Shown here: positions 35,466-44,751 of the stretch, piece after piece
Layout: each line of letters begins with the position of its first letter
Position numbering within the stretch: the first letter of the stretch is position 1
NCBI RefSeq assembly: GCF_032999765.1
Contig: NZ_CP136051.1
Span: 806,001-870,000 of the forward strand
DNA length: 64,000 bases
From: Imperialibacter roseus
GTDB taxonomy: Bacteria > Bacteroidota > Bacteroidia > Cytophagales > Cyclobacteriaceae
Direction: 5' to 3'
Program-made: the position numbers and the translations under genes
Notes under the pieces: model-generated
What the model saw: the letters and a program-made list of their open reading frames with translations, nothing else
What the model was told of the DNA's origin: nothing
Databases searched by the model: none

Positions 35466-38192
35466 ATGTCAAGTAAAGTCGAAGAAACTGTGGACGGTGG
35501 AATTGCCGCCAACAACCCTCGCCCACTCAAGCTCAGTGGCCTGGAACCCCTCATTATCAATCAGGAGACGAACTTTGTGAATATTGGCGAGCGGACTAAC
35601 GTAACCGGTAGCAAGAAGTTCGCACGATTGATCCTGGAGGGTAACTATGAAGAGGCTGTTAGCATAGCCCTGGAGCAAGTACAAAACGGCGCACAAATCG
35701 TCGATATCAATATGGATGAGGGCATGCTCGATGGCGAAAAGGCCATGGTGACCTTCGTCAACCTACTGGCTGCCGAGCCGGAGATCGCCAGAGTGCCGTT
35801 TATGATTGACTCTTCTAAGTGGCATATTATTGAAGCTGGACTAAAATGCTTGCAAGGCAAGGGTATTGTTAATTCCATTAGCTTGAAAGCAGGCGAGAAG
35901 GAGTTCCTTGATCAGGCTAAAAAGGTAAAACGTTACGGCGCCGCCGTGGTAGTAATGGCTTTCGACGAGGATGGTCAGGCCGACTCCTACGAGCGCCGTA
36001 TTGAAATTTGTGAGCGTTGTTACCGTCTTTTGGTCGATAAAATTAATTTTCCTCCTGAAGATATCATTTTTGACCCCAATGTGTTTCCTGTCGCCACGGG
36101 CATGGACGAGCATAACAACAATGCGCTCGATTTTTTCAGGGCTACCAAATGGATCAAAGAGAACCTGCCTCATGCCCGGGTAAGCGGTGGTATTAGTAAC
36201 GTTTCCTTCTCATTCAGAGGCAATGACTCGGTTCGTGAAGCCATGCATACTGTGTTTCTTTATCATGGCATCAAGCACGGCCTTGATATGGGCATCGTAA
36301 ATGCCGGACAGATTGAAGTCTACGATGAGATTCCCAAAGACCTTTTGGAGAGAGTAGAAGACGTGCTGCTTAACCGCAGACCAGATGCCACCGAAAGAAT
36401 GCTGGAGTTTGCCGAGACAGTGAAGTCGAAAGGCAAAGTGAAAGTGGTGGACGATGCATGGCGGAAGGGCAGTGTTGAGGAGAGATTAAGCCATGCACTG
36501 GTAAAAGGAATTGTCGAGTTTGTGGAGGCCGATACAGAAGAGGCTCGGGCCAAGTACCAAAGCCCCTTGAAAGTAATTGAAGGACCTTTGATGGCAGGTA
36601 TGAATATCGTGGGCGATCTTTTTGGAGAAGGGAAAATGTTTCTGCCTCAGGTGGTGAAAAGCGCCAGGGTGATGAAAAAGTCGGTGGCCTACCTGATTCC
36701 TTTCATGGAAGAAGAGAAAAGAAGAACAGGAAATACGTCCTCTAATGCAAAAATACTTCTTGCCACGGTGAAGGGCGACGTTCACGACATCGGTAAGAAC
36801 ATAGTAGGTGTGGTGCTGGCTTGTAACAACTTCGACATTGTCGACCTGGGTGTGATGGTGCCAGCCGAAAAAATCCTGGAAGCTGCTGTTCGTGAAAAGG
36901 CTGATGTGATTGGCCTCAGTGGTTTGATTACACCATCACTCGACGAAATGGTGCATGTGGCCAAAGAAATGGAGAGAATGGGAATGAAAACACCATTGCT
37001 TATTGGTGGGGCTACTACCTCCCGCATTCACACAGCGGTAAAAATAGCGCCAAATTACTCTGGCCCGGTGGTTCACGTGCTCGATGCATCCAAAAGTGTG
37101 CCCGTAGCCAGCGAGCTCATAAGTCCGGATACGAGAGAAGCTTTTGCCAGTAAAATTCGAAAGGAATATGACGAAGCAAGAACAGACCACGCTGGCAGGC
37201 AGAAGGAGAAGAACTACATTTCGATAGCTGAAGCGAGAAAGAAAAAGGCACCTGTCAATTGGGATGATTTTGTACCGAAGAAACCAAATGCACTGGGCGT
37301 TAGTGTATTCAAGAATTATTCTCTCGAAGAGATAAGGCCCTACATCGACTGGACGCCATTTTTCTCTACCTGGATGCTGAAAGGGAAATATCCGGCTATT
37401 TTTGACAATGAAGTAGTGGGCGAAGAGGCCAGAAAGCTCTACAACGATGCCAATGCCATGCTTGACGAGATCATAGCTAAAGGCTCTCTGAAGGCCCATG
37501 GCATCGTTGGCTTGTTTCCAGCTACAGCGGTTGATCATGAAGATGTGAGGATTTTGGATGAGTCAGGAAAAGAGCTTACCACGTTCCATTTCCTTCGCCA
37601 GCAGGGCAAAAAGGCAGCAACGGTGCCCAACCTGAGCCTGGCCGATTTTGTTGCGCCGGCAGAGACTGGCAAGCAAGACTATATGGGAGGGTTCGCAGTG
37701 ACAGCCGGCGACGGGCTCGACGTTATCGTCAAGAAATACGAAGCGGATCAGGATGACTATAATAGCATCATGGCCAAAGCGCTTGCTGATCGGTTGGCTG
37801 AGGCTTTTGCAGAATTGCTTCATGAAAAAGTAAGGAAGGAGCTATGGGGCTATTCACCCGATGAAAAACTTGATACCGAACGGCTGATCAAGGAAGACTA
37901 TGCTGGCATTCGTCCGGCACCTGGCTACCCCGCCTGTCCTGACCACACGGAAAAGAGGCTTTTGTTCGATCTGCTGGATGTAGAAAAAAAGACCGGCATC
38001 ATCCTTACAGAGTCTTTTGCCATGTACCCTGCGGCTGCAGTAAGCGGTTTTTACTTCTCACATCCTGATTCGAAGTATTTTGGTTTGGGCAAAGTAGAAA
38101 AGGATCAGGTAGAGGAATATGCACAGCGCAAAGGCTTTTCTTTGGAAGACATGGAAAAATGGTTAGCGCCAAATCTCAATTACAATATTTAA
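35466..38192 (+). CDS. metH: Methionine synthase, folate/cobalamin/activation half
   Basis: A 908-residue protein holding the remaining three MetH modules: pterin-binding methyl-THF domain (about 25-310, [20 protein letters not shown]), cobalamin-binding cap and Rossmann domain (about 330-570, with [12 protein letters not shown] carrying the cobalt-ligating His), and the C-terminal AdoMet-reactivation domain (about 580-900, [15 protein letters not shown]). With the protein of the preceding gene it methylates homocysteine to methionine, using B12. The start at 35466 is the first ATG after the spacer. metF follows 45 bp downstream in the same operon. Confidence 0.95.
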   Translation: MSSKVEETVDGGIAANNPRPLKLSGLEPLIINQETNFVNIGERTNVTGSKKFARLILEGNYEEAVSIALEQVQNGAQIVDINMDEGMLDGEKAMVTFVNLLAAEPEIARVPFMIDSSKWHIIEAGLKCLQGKGIVNSISLKAGEKEFLDQAKKVKRYGAAVVVMAFDEDGQADSYERRIEICERCYRLLVDKINFPPEDIIFDPNVFPVATGMDEHNNNALDFFRATKWIKENLPHARVSGGISNVSFSFRGNDSVREAMHTVFLYHGIKHGLDMGIVNAGQIEVYDEIPKDLLERVEDVLLNRRPDATERMLEFAETVKSKGKVKVVDDAWRKGSVEERLSHALVKGIVEFVEADTEEARAKYQSPLKVIEGPLMAGMNIVGDLFGEGKMFLPQVVKSARVMKKSVAYLIPFMEEEKRRTGNTSSNAKILLATVKGDVHDIGKNIVGVVLACNNFDIVDLGVMVPAEKILEAAVREKADVIGLSGLITPSLDEMVHVAKEMERMGMKTPLLIGGATTSRIHTAVKIAPNYSGPVVHVLDASKSVPVASELISPDTREAFASKIRKEYDEARTDHAGRQKEKNYISIAEARKKKAPVNWDDFVPKKPNALGVSVFKNYSLEEIRPYIDWTPFFSTWMLKGKYPAIFDNEVVGEEARKLYNDANAMLDEIIAKGSLKAHGIVGLFPATAVDHEDVRILDESGKELTTFHFLRQQGKKAATVPNLSLADFVAPAETGKQDYMGGFAVTAGDGLDVIVKKYEADQDDYNSIMAKALADRLAEAFAELLHEKVRKELWGYSPDEKLDTERLIKEDYAGIRPAPGYPACPDHTEKRLLFDLLDVEKKTGIILTESFAMYPAAAVSGFYFSHPDSKYFGLGKVEKDQVEEYAQRKGFSLEDMEKWLAPNLNYNI

Positions 38193-38237
38193 TCAAAAAC
38201 ACTTCAGAGTAACCCGAAGTGCTGCAATAGCTGAAAA

Positions 38238-39188
38238 ATGAAAGTAGTAGATCATATTAACAACGCTAAGAAAACCCTGTTCTCTTTTGAGATTTTGCCT
38301 CCGCTAAAAGGGCAGAGTATGCAGGCGATCATCGATACTATAGAACCCCTGATGGAGTTTAAGCCTCCTTTTGTAGATGTAACTTACCACAGGGAGGAGT
38401 ACATGTACAAAAAACGCCAGGACGGGCTTTTGGAGAAGGTGACGATCAGAAAAAGACCCGGCACAGTCGGTATTTGCGCCGCCATTATCAATAGGTTTAA
38501 AATCGACGCAGTTCCTCATATTATTTGTGGAGGATTCAGTAAAGATGAAACTGAGGATGCACTCATTGACCTGGACTTTCTTGGTATTGATAACGTGCTG
38601 GTGTTAAGGGGTGACCCAATTAAGTCGGAGGGGGCCTTCGTAGCGGATCCCAACGGGCACAGATATGCTTCGGAACTGCTGGAGCAGGTGATCAATATGA
38701 ATAATGGTCGTTACCTCCACGAGGAAACGGAAGGCAACCACACCAATTTTTGCATCGGAGTGGCAGGGTACCCTGAAAAACATTTCGAAGCGCCTAACCT
38801 GTCGACGGACATTCGCCATCTGAAGCGAAAAGTTGAAATGGGAGCGCAGTATATTGTTACTCAAATGTTTTTTGACAACAACGAGTTTTTTGCTTTTGAG
38901 AAAAAGTGCAGGGAAGAAGGCATAACAGTGCCCATTATTCCCGGCCTCAAGCCGATTACCTCTGTCCGTCAAATGACGGCATTACCCCGGTCGTTTTTCA
39001 TCAACTTGCCCAACGACCTGGTGAATGAACTGGAAAAATGCAAGGACAATAAGGCTGCCAAAGCGGTGGGTATTGAATGGTGTATTAATCAGTCGAAAGA
39101 ATTGATGGCCAGCGGAGTGCCGGTGCTGCACTACTACACCATGAGCCGTGCTGAGTCGGTGAAGGACATTGCATCTGCCTTGTTTTGA
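38238..39188 (+). CDS. metF: 5,10-Methylenetetrahydrofolate reductase
   Basis: A 316-residue flavoenzyme that makes 5-methyl-THF, the methyl donor for MetH. TIM-barrel motifs visible include FSFEILPPLKGQS near the N terminus (catalytic Glu), VDVTYHREE, VLRGDP and QMFFDNNEFFAF. Its place as third gene of the riboswitch-controlled operon fits the pathway. It ends 3 bp before the convergent phosphatase gene. Confidence 0.95.
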   Translation: MKVVDHINNAKKTLFSFEILPPLKGQSMQAIIDTIEPLMEFKPPFVDVTYHREEYMYKKRQDGLLEKVTIRKRPGTVGICAAIINRFKIDAVPHIICGGFSKDETEDALIDLDFLGIDNVLVLRGDPIKSEGAFVADPNGHRYASELLEQVINMNNGRYLHEETEGNHTNFCIGVAGYPEKHFEAPNLSTDIRHLKRKVEMGAQYIVTQMFFDNNEFFAFEKKCREEGITVPIIPGLKPITSVRQMTALPRSFFINLPNDLVNELEKCKDNKAAKAVGIEWCINQSKELMASGVPVLHYYTMSRAESVKDIASALF

Positions 39189-39191
39189 TTT

Positions 39192-40274
39192 TCATTTTGA
39201 AAATCCGAACACCACAATATCGTCAGTTTGATCTGCTTGCTCCCTCCAATTGTTGAATATTTGGGAAATAGCGTTAGCGGATAATGGAGTTGTTGAGCGA
39301 AGGGCCTCAGCTAATCTTACTCTGCCCATTTTTTTACCTGTTCTGCTAAGTTGATCAGTTAAGCCGTCGGAATGAGTAAAAATGGTGGTGCCGGGCTTAA
39401 GTACCAAGCGCCGGGATCGCAAGTATCGAAGTACCCTATCGGGTTCAAAATGAGCACTTTTCATTTTTAGAAACTGAAATTTAGAGCCTATTACATAAAC
39501 TGGGAGGCCCGTGCCGGAATATTGCACTTCATTTGACTGAAGGTTGAATTTGAATACAATCATTTCATTTCCAATACCGTATCCCTCAGCCAGTTTTTGA
39601 TGCTGCATGTTGTTAAGGCTGGAGTATAATTTTTTTATGAGCTGATGGGGCTTCATTCCATCGTCAAAAATTTGATTGATAATTGAAAGAATACTTACCG
39701 TAGCGAGAGCGCCTTCCACGGAATGACCGGTGCAATCTCCTATTGCAACCCATATTGCTTCTTTCGTTTGTTTACTCCAATAGTAGTCGCCGCCTATTTT
39801 ATCTTTTGGCTGGTGCCATAAAATAGTTTGTTCCTCTCCAAGAAACTTCCCGGGGTGTTGAAACAGCATTTCCTGAATTCTTTTAGCAGATCCGAACTTG
39901 TCTGATGATGCGCCTTTGTCTGAAAGCTGGCTTCTATCCACTTGGAGGCTCTCATTGTCAGGAAGTAAGAATTTCAGATAAAAATGGAGTTTTGAGAATG
40001 CTTCTGCGGTACTCAGTAGAAAAAACCAAATATTATCATTTAGACGGGTACAGTAAATATACTTGCCGTCATTGTATTGATTAATGAAATATCTAATTGC
40101 CTTCTCATCATCATTGGCGGAAAAGTATAGCCGCATAATGATTCCCTCCAGGACATCAGGATCGGTATCACTTCTCTGAAGATAGATGTCCAGTTTTTCG
40201 TCGATGATAAAGCCTGCATCTTTCACTTCTGGAAAATGATTACGAACATTCTCTACCAATTCAACTGTGGTCAT
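39192..40274 (-). CDS. PP2C-like SpoIIE-domain protein phosphatase (SiaA-like)
   Basis: A 360-residue soluble protein. The C-terminal half (about 130-360) is a SpoIIE/PPM phosphatase with metal-site motifs GGDYYW, AIGDCTGHSVEGALAT, FTHSDGLTDQ and DDIVVFGF. The N-terminal 120 residues are an extra domain that is not a HAMP or membrane sensor. Phosphatases of this kind dephosphorylate anti-anti-sigma-like proteins in partner-switching systems; the SiaC- and SiaB-like genes nearby make those the likely substrate and opposing kinase. It overlaps the small upstream gene by 4 bp (ATGA). Confidence 0.88.
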   Translation of the reverse strand: MTTVELVENVRNHFPEVKDAGFIIDEKLDIYLQRSDTDPDVLEGIIMRLYFSANDDEKAIRYFINQYNDGKYIYCTRLNDNIWFFLLSTAEAFSKLHFYLKFLLPDNESLQVDRSQLSDKGASSDKFGSAKRIQEMLFQHPGKFLGEEQTILWHQPKDKIGGDYYWSKQTKEAIWVAIGDCTGHSVEGALATVSILSIINQIFDDGMKPHQLIKKLYSSLNNMQHQKLAEGYGIGNEMIVFKFNLQSNEVQYSGTGLPVYVIGSKFQFLKMKSAHFEPDRVLRYLRSRRLVLKPGTTIFTHSDGLTDQLSRTGKKMGRVRLAEALRSTTPLSANAISQIFNNWREQADQTDDIVVFGFSK

Positions 40275-40627
40275 CTTGTTTGATTTTCAGACGTAAATTC
40301 ATTAAGAAATACTTTTTGGTAGGTGTCGAACATCTGTTTAGCCAACGCCTTATTAGGAAACTCATCGGTGGTGAAAACAGATAGAAATGTGGTAGGATCT
40401 ATAAAAAAAACGATAACAGTGCCATGATCGCTAAAAATATATGAGAACTCAATGTCAAATGACTCATCAATCCCAAGTATGGTCATCTCATTCAGAGATC
40501 TTATGATCTCAGTATTTTCACCGACACTAATATCTAGTGAAGTTTCAAGACTTTGCAATGTTGCCCCTTTTGCCCCTGGGTAGGCTTCGAGAAAGCTGTG
40601 CGTTAGAGTTATTAAATTTTCGGTCAT
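40271..40627 (-). CDS. Small hypothetical protein coupled to the PP2C phosphatase
   Basis: Not recognised. The 118-residue acidic protein has an alpha/beta pattern, with the stretch DIEFSYIFSDHGTVIVFFIDPTTFLSVFTTDEF. This resembles in layout the N-terminal domain of the phosphatase downstream (YFINQYNDGKYIYCTRLNDN...LLSTAEAF), suggesting the same fold, possibly by duplication; this is visual similarity only. The ATGA overlap with the phosphatase gene implies the two products are made together and may interact. Confidence 0.7.
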   Translation of the reverse strand: MTENLITLTHSFLEAYPGAKGATLQSLETSLDISVGENTEIIRSLNEMTILGIDESFDIEFSYIFSDHGTVIVFFIDPTTFLSVFTTDEFPNKALAKQMFDTYQKVFLNEFTSENQTR

Positions 40628-40748
40628 CGAAAACGATTTAAGTAATAATGATTTGTGTCAGGATTTGTTTAAAATTTTTTTCATCCCGCTCAACAAATTG
40701 TTAAACAATACAAAACAGTAAATGTTACTACACATATAAAGAAGCATT

Positions 40749-41174
40749 ATGGAGATTGAAGGTTTTACTAAGGTTTTTGAAAGTGAATTTGCCAGGTGTT
40801 ACGTAGCACCTGAGAGGGGGATAGTCTTGTGTAATATGAAAGTGGGGTATGTGCCAATTTTGAACTTTAAAGAGACATTTCAGGTGCTGGCAGAGGAGGT
40901 GATGAAAGGCGGCTTTACAAAATTTGTTTTCGATAAGTCGTCACTCAAAACTTTTCACCAACCATCTATGAAATGGTACTTTACAGAGTGGAAAACAAAA
41001 ATGCTCGAGTACGGACTTCACAAACATTTCAAAGTCCTTCCTGAGATAGACTGGTTCAAAAAATCGGTTGAGGCTGCGAGAAAGCCTCTGCTAAAGCAGT
41101 TTCCTGACGAAGTTCTTAGCAAATTAAGAATAGAGTACTTTGATACCGTTCAGCAGGCAATTGATGCCGAATGA
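40749..41174 (+). CDS. Hypothetical STAS/SpoIIAA-like protein
   Basis: A 141-residue cytoplasmic protein with an alternating strand-helix order: ARCYVAPERGIVLCNMKVGYVP, then TKFVFDKSSLKTFHQPSMKWYFTEWKTKM and HFKVLPEIDWFKKSV. The order, and a short FVFDKSSL strand-turn where STAS proteins have their key loop, resemble SpoIIAA-like domains, but the match is weak. It lies between the phosphatase unit and the SiaC-like gene, so a role as another target of the switch is plausible. It is separated from the divergent phosphatase unit by 121 bp that holds the near-palindrome ATTGTTAAACAAT (40697-40709). Confidence 0.7.
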   Translation: MEIEGFTKVFESEFARCYVAPERGIVLCNMKVGYVPILNFKETFQVLAEEVMKGGFTKFVFDKSSLKTFHQPSMKWYFTEWKTKMLEYGLHKHFKVLPEIDWFKKSVEAARKPLLKQFPDEVLSKLRIEYFDTVQQAIDAE

Positions 41175-41227
41175 GCGAGGCTATATACAAGTTCGATACT
41201 AACTAGTACAACATCCAGCCTTTGACT

Positions 41228-41620
41228 ATGAAAAGATTCAATATCACGGGAACGAAATACACCCCGGATATCTCGTTCGACCCGAACGTTGCTTCATTCA
41301 GCATCAGTGGAGTTTCCACCCCTGAGAATTCGTTAGATTTTTATCAAAGCACCTATCGAATTCTTGAACAATATGCTCTGGAGGGTTCACAAAAGCTGGA
41401 GGCGAATATTCGTCTGGTATACTTTAACACCAGCAGCGCCAAGTGCCTTTACGACATTTTCCGAAAACTGGTATCAGTTAGTTCTAGCGGTAAGCAAGTT
41501 ATTGTCAACTGGATTTATGATGACGATGATGAAGATATACTAGAATCCGGGGAGGATTACAGTGAGCTTTTACCGCTCGAATTCAGGTTCGTTCCAGTTC
41601 CGCCAGGCTCAGATCGTTGA
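41228..41620 (+). CDS. SiaC-family (DUF1987) regulatory phosphoprotein
   Basis: A 130-residue protein of DUF1987, the family of Pseudomonas SiaC. It has TGTKYTPDISFDPN, FSISGVSTPENSLDFY and the core RLVYFNTSSAKCLYDIF. Counting from the ATG at 41228, the Thr of YFNTSS is residue 68, the same number as the Thr phosphorylated by SiaB in P. aeruginosa SiaC (from memory of that work). A TTG at 41222 would add two residues, so ATG is preferred. It is expected to switch between a phosphorylated state and one that binds a partner. Its 3' end overlaps the convergent coiled-coil gene by 38 bp. Confidence 0.88.
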   Translation: MKRFNITGTKYTPDISFDPNVASFSISGVSTPENSLDFYQSTYRILEQYALEGSQKLEANIRLVYFNTSSAKCLYDIFRKLVSVSSSGKQVIVNWIYDDDDEDILESGEDYSELLPLEFRFVPVPPGSDR

Positions 41621-42140
41621 GGCTCGGTTTTAATTTCTTGGATACTTCAACTCTCTCCCTGTCCCGGATTATTTTTTTCTTTTCACGGGTCATGAAATAA
41701 TTCTCCAGACGGGATTCAAGAAGTTTCATGCCAACAGCGATCATAACTTTAATTGACAGGTCGATTACGAAGCCCATGTTGATTGTATTCAAATAATCAT
41801 CCAGCAGGTACTCTTCCAATACCAGTAACAGTAAACCTACTGATAGCATGACCGAACTGGCCTTCTTCCCAAGTTTGGCCTTTGCCAGGTTGATTAGCGT
41901 TTCCTCCAGCTCTTCATTTTTTGCTTTAATTTCCTCGTTTTTTGATCCAATCTCATTATTGGCCTCTGCCAGCTTTCGCTGAAGCCTGTCACTTACTTTT
42001 GTTACCAGCGTTATTTGATCTAATACGCCTGAGTAGTCTTTAGAAATAAGCCTGACATCTTCGTATTTAAGCTTTTTCTGATCCAGTTTGTTATTGAAGT
42101 CATCAAGCTTGGATCTCTCCTGTAGAAACAGATCTTTCAT
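41583..42140 (-). CDS. Coiled-coil membrane protein of the partner-switching locus
   Basis: Not a named family. The 185-residue protein starts with a charged region, then a coiled coil (about 45-88: ITLVTKVSDRLQRKLAEANNEIGSK and following Glu/Lys-rich heptads), then two membrane segments (about 95-112 SVMLSVGLLLLVLEEYLL, and 122-142 FVIDLSIKVMIAVGMKLL) and a basic cytoplasmic tail. It lies 5 bp after the SiaB-like gene and surely forms an operon with it. A membrane anchor or oligomerisation scaffold for the kinase is inference. Confidence 0.75.
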   Translation of the reverse strand: MKDLFLQERSKLDDFNNKLDQKKLKYEDVRLISKDYSGVLDQITLVTKVSDRLQRKLAEANNEIGSKNEEIKAKNEELEETLINLAKAKLGKKASSVMLSVGLLLLVLEEYLLDDYLNTINMGFVIDLSIKVMIAVGMKLLESRLENYFMTREKKKIIRDRERVEVSKKLKPSLNDLSLAELERT

Positions 42141-42145
42141 CGTGG

Positions 42146-42736
42146 TTACTTTGTTAAATTTTGTCGATCAACTATTTCAGTCCTGGGAATCCTAGCCGTG
42201 AGAGTAAAGAGGGAGTAGCTGTCATTTATTTTCTGGAATAGATATTCCAGCTTCTGTGTTGTTTTTCGGGCAATCTCAATGTACCCAAGACCCGCCGTGC
42301 CCTTTTCGCTGAACCCTTGTTCGGATAGTTTATTCAGATACAGCTGCCTGAGCTCCTCGGCACTTTTGCTATTTATTTCATCGATTTTTCTTCCGATTTC
42401 CTGCTCTTTCAAGTGCGAGACGAAGTTGCTTGTTTGAATGACAAAGTGACGTTTCAGCATATACACTACCACAGTGACTGACTTTGCGTCTATTTTGGTA
42501 ATATTTTCATTATCAGGCGCTACTTCCTCGATATGGTAATAGAGATTCTGCAAACACTCCATTGCCACAGAGTAAAACCTCTTTTTTACCTTTTTTTCCT
42601 CTTCAAGTGAAGTAAGCTTGTTTTCCAGGCAAGCGGTAATGGCATTAAGTAGTTCAAAAGTCATGTCTCCTGAATACAAAATGATTATATTTTCGCCATG
42701 TATATTTTTGTACTTTTTGAGTTCTGTTTTGCTCAT
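42146..42736 (-). CDS. SiaB-family (DUF6272) protein kinase
   Basis: A 196-residue protein related to HATPase kinases. It has the strand-start GENIIILYSGDMTFELLNAI, the Asn-box-like FYSVAMECLQNLYYHIEE (Glu60, Asn64, His68) and a C-terminal G-box-like EKGTAGLGYIEIARKT. This is the layout of SiaB, which phosphorylates SiaC on threonine. The frame extends to 42793, but ATG at 42736 gives the normal short leader before the first strand. Together with the SiaC-like and PP2C genes close by it forms a kinase-substrate-phosphatase set. No diguanylate cyclase gene (SiaD) is present in the window. Confidence 0.85.
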   Translation of the reverse strand: MSKTELKKYKNIHGENIIILYSGDMTFELLNAITACLENKLTSLEEEKKVKKRFYSVAMECLQNLYYHIEEVAPDNENITKIDAKSVTVVVYMLKRHFVIQTSNFVSHLKEQEIGRKIDEINSKSAEELRQLYLNKLSEQGFSEKGTAGLGYIEIARKTTQKLEYLFQKINDSYSLFTLTARIPRTEIVDRQNLTK

Positions 42737-42846
42737 GTTTGAAACTTTGAGACTACGCTGCGCTGGGGATTCAGCCCTGCATTCATACCACACCTAACCA
42801 GCAGATAAGGATTATGTTTTGTTGTAATTAAAATGAAACTAACATC

Positions 42847-43692
42847 ATGAAGATTATTGAATGCCCCCGGGATGCGATGCAAGGCTGGAAAAGCTTTATT
42901 CCCACGCAAAGTAAAATTGATTACATCAATCAACTGCTTAAGGTAGGCTTTGATACGATAGACTTTGGGAGTTTTGTTTCTCCCAAAGCTATCCCGCAAA
43001 TGAGGGACACAGCGGAAGTGCTTTCACAGCTTGACCTTTCCAATTCCCCGACAAAGTTATTGGCCATCGTTGCCAACCTGAGAGGGGCCGAAGAGGCCTG
43101 CCAGCATCCGGAAATTCATTATCTGGGGTTTCCACTTTCACTCTCAGAGACCTTCCAGCAAAAAAACACGAACAAGTCTATTTCGGAGGCATTACAGACA
43201 GTTGCGGAGATTCAAAACCTGTGTTCCACGCACGATAAGGTGTTGGTGGTATACCTTTCCATGGGGTTTGGCAATCCCTATGGCGATCCGTATGAGCCGA
43301 GTCTTGTGGCGGAGTTTGTTAACAAGCTGGATGCAATGGGTATTGAAATTATTTCGTTGTCCGACACAATCGGTGTTTCGTCGCCAGCTAACATCAAAGC
43401 TTTGTTCCGGGAGGTCATCCCAGCGTTTCCCCATATCGAGTTTGGTGCTCATTTACATTCAACAAAGGAATCGGCGTGGGAGAAGATAGAAGCTGTGTAT
43501 CAGGCCGGGTGCCGACGAATGGATGGAGCCATCAATGGCTACGGCGGTTGTCCCATGGCGGAAGACGACCTCGTCGGGAATATTGCTACGGAAATTGTAG
43601 TTGACTACCTGATCACGCATAATCACAAACTGATTTACAACTCTTCGGAACTCTCGAAATCTTTGTTGATGTGCCAAAAAGTATTCAGCTGA
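42847..43692 (+). CDS. HMG-CoA lyase-like (HMGL) aldolase
   Basis: A 281-residue TIM-barrel lyase of the HMG-CoA lyase/citramalate synthase superfamily. The N terminus reads IIECPRDAMQG, matching the usual EVGPRDGLQ motif, and further signatures are SLSDTIGVSSP, FGAHLHSTKE (metal His-x-His) and GYGGCPMAEDDLVGN (active-site Cys loop). It probably splits 3-hydroxy-3-methylglutaryl-CoA in leucine breakdown. Starting at MKIIE is supported by the motif beginning at residue 3. It is monocistronic, divergent from the SiaB-like gene. Confidence 0.9.
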   Translation: MKIIECPRDAMQGWKSFIPTQSKIDYINQLLKVGFDTIDFGSFVSPKAIPQMRDTAEVLSQLDLSNSPTKLLAIVANLRGAEEACQHPEIHYLGFPLSLSETFQQKNTNKSISEALQTVAEIQNLCSTHDKVLVVYLSMGFGNPYGDPYEPSLVAEFVNKLDAMGIEIISLSDTIGVSSPANIKALFREVIPAFPHIEFGAHLHSTKESAWEKIEAVYQAGCRRMDGAINGYGGCPMAEDDLVGNIATEIVVDYLITHNHKLIYNSSELSKSLLMCQKVFS

Positions 43693-43695
43693 GGA

Positions 43696-44751
43696 TCACT
43701 GAATTTTTGTGGCAGTCCAGGTACTTGTTCTTCTGAGGGTGACTCCATCCCAAGATCCGTCATATCTGATAGTTCCGGCAGAACCTGTCGTTGAACTAAC
43801 TATCCCCCGGTAGACTACGTCTGCCACAGCGCCACTTCGTGACCAGCTAAAGTTACCTACGAAATTACCGTATTTGTCTATTTTGAAACTAAAAGGGATG
43901 TTGGTTCTCGTGACGTCAAGTGGTGGCAGCACCTTCCAGTTGTAGAGCCCGCTGGCGTCAAACTCATCGGGGTCGGTTGTGCTTAGCGTCACGGTGAAGG
44001 TGAAATCTGATCCGTCGGAAGCGGTGCCGGCCCAATTGCCAAGGATTGTTTCGGGCGTGGCCCGGGTGTATTTTTTAGTTTTCACATTAAAAGCCTCAGG
44101 TACAATTGCGTCTGTTGCTTTTACTACCACCGAGTTTACACCATCAATAGGTAATTGCACAACTTGCTCAAAATAGCCAGACGGATCGAACGAAGCTGGT
44201 TCCCCCTGAATGTATAGTAAAGCATCAGTAGCGACGTGGCCACTGACGATGCCTTCTGAAGTAAACACGAGCTGGTCTCCTGGAGAATCAATGCTGAGGA
44301 AGGGAAGTCCAACAACGTTAAAATGGCTGGAATTTGAAGTGATTTGCTTTGAAGCGAGTCTGCAGCGGACGTCAGCGTCGCCACCACCTATTGGAGTTAC
44401 CACGCCATTTTCTACTGTTACTACCGAATTATCAGAGGATGACCATTCCAGTTTCATGGCATCTATCGTCCTGTAAGTAGTATCGTATGTGATGGTTATT
44501 TGCGTTTTTTTACTGAGGAGACCGGCTACCTCCAGCGTATCAAACTGCGCCACCACAAACTCGCCTATTGCAGCAACAGTTTTTGTGTTAGAATACTGGA
44601 CAAGCACCGTGGTGTCCCCTGACGGGTTGAGCCGAATAGATTTCAAATCTTCAAATTCGTCAGGAATTTCCTCCACTGGGTTTATTGGTGTGTCGGTGCA
44701 GGAGAAGAGGCCCAGAAGTGTAAGTAAAAAAAGTAGCTGGAGATTTCTCAT
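43696..44751 (-). CDS. Ig-like-domain lipoprotein
   Basis: A 351-residue lipoprotein with signal peptide and lipobox LFSC (Cys18). A bacterial Ig-like (BIG2) region is suggested by MKLEWSSSDNSVVTVENGVVTPIGGGDADVRCRL (about 105-140). Two further beta-rich segments follow: SIDSPGDQLVFTSEGIVSGHV and a C-terminal lipocalin-like strand set (ILGNWAGTASDGSDFTFTVTLS). It is probably on the cell surface or in the periplasm. The function is unknown. Its start overlaps the beta-barrel gene upstream by 4 bp, so the two are co-expressed. Confidence 0.83.
   Translation of the reverse strand: MRNLQLLFLLTLLGLFSCTDTPINPVEEIPDEFEDLKSIRLNPSGDTTVLVQYSNTKTVAAIGEFVVAQFDTLEVAGLLSKKTQITITYDTTYRTIDAMKLEWSSSDNSVVTVENGVVTPIGGGDADVRCRLASKQITSNSSHFNVVGLPFLSIDSPGDQLVFTSEGIVSGHVATDALLYIQGEPASFDPSGYFEQVVQLPIDGVNSVVVKATDAIVPEAFNVKTKKYTRATPETILGNWAGTASDGSDFTFTVTLSTTDPDEFDASGLYNWKVLPPLDVTRTNIPFSFKIDKYGNFVGNFSWSRSGAVADVVYRGIVSSTTGSAGTIRYDGSWDGVTLRRTSTWTATKIQ

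Noticed and set aside
42733-42999. 88-codon minus-strand frame upstream of the SiaB-like gene
   Set aside because: It runs antisense to the start of the HMG-CoA-lyase-like gene and has no motif.
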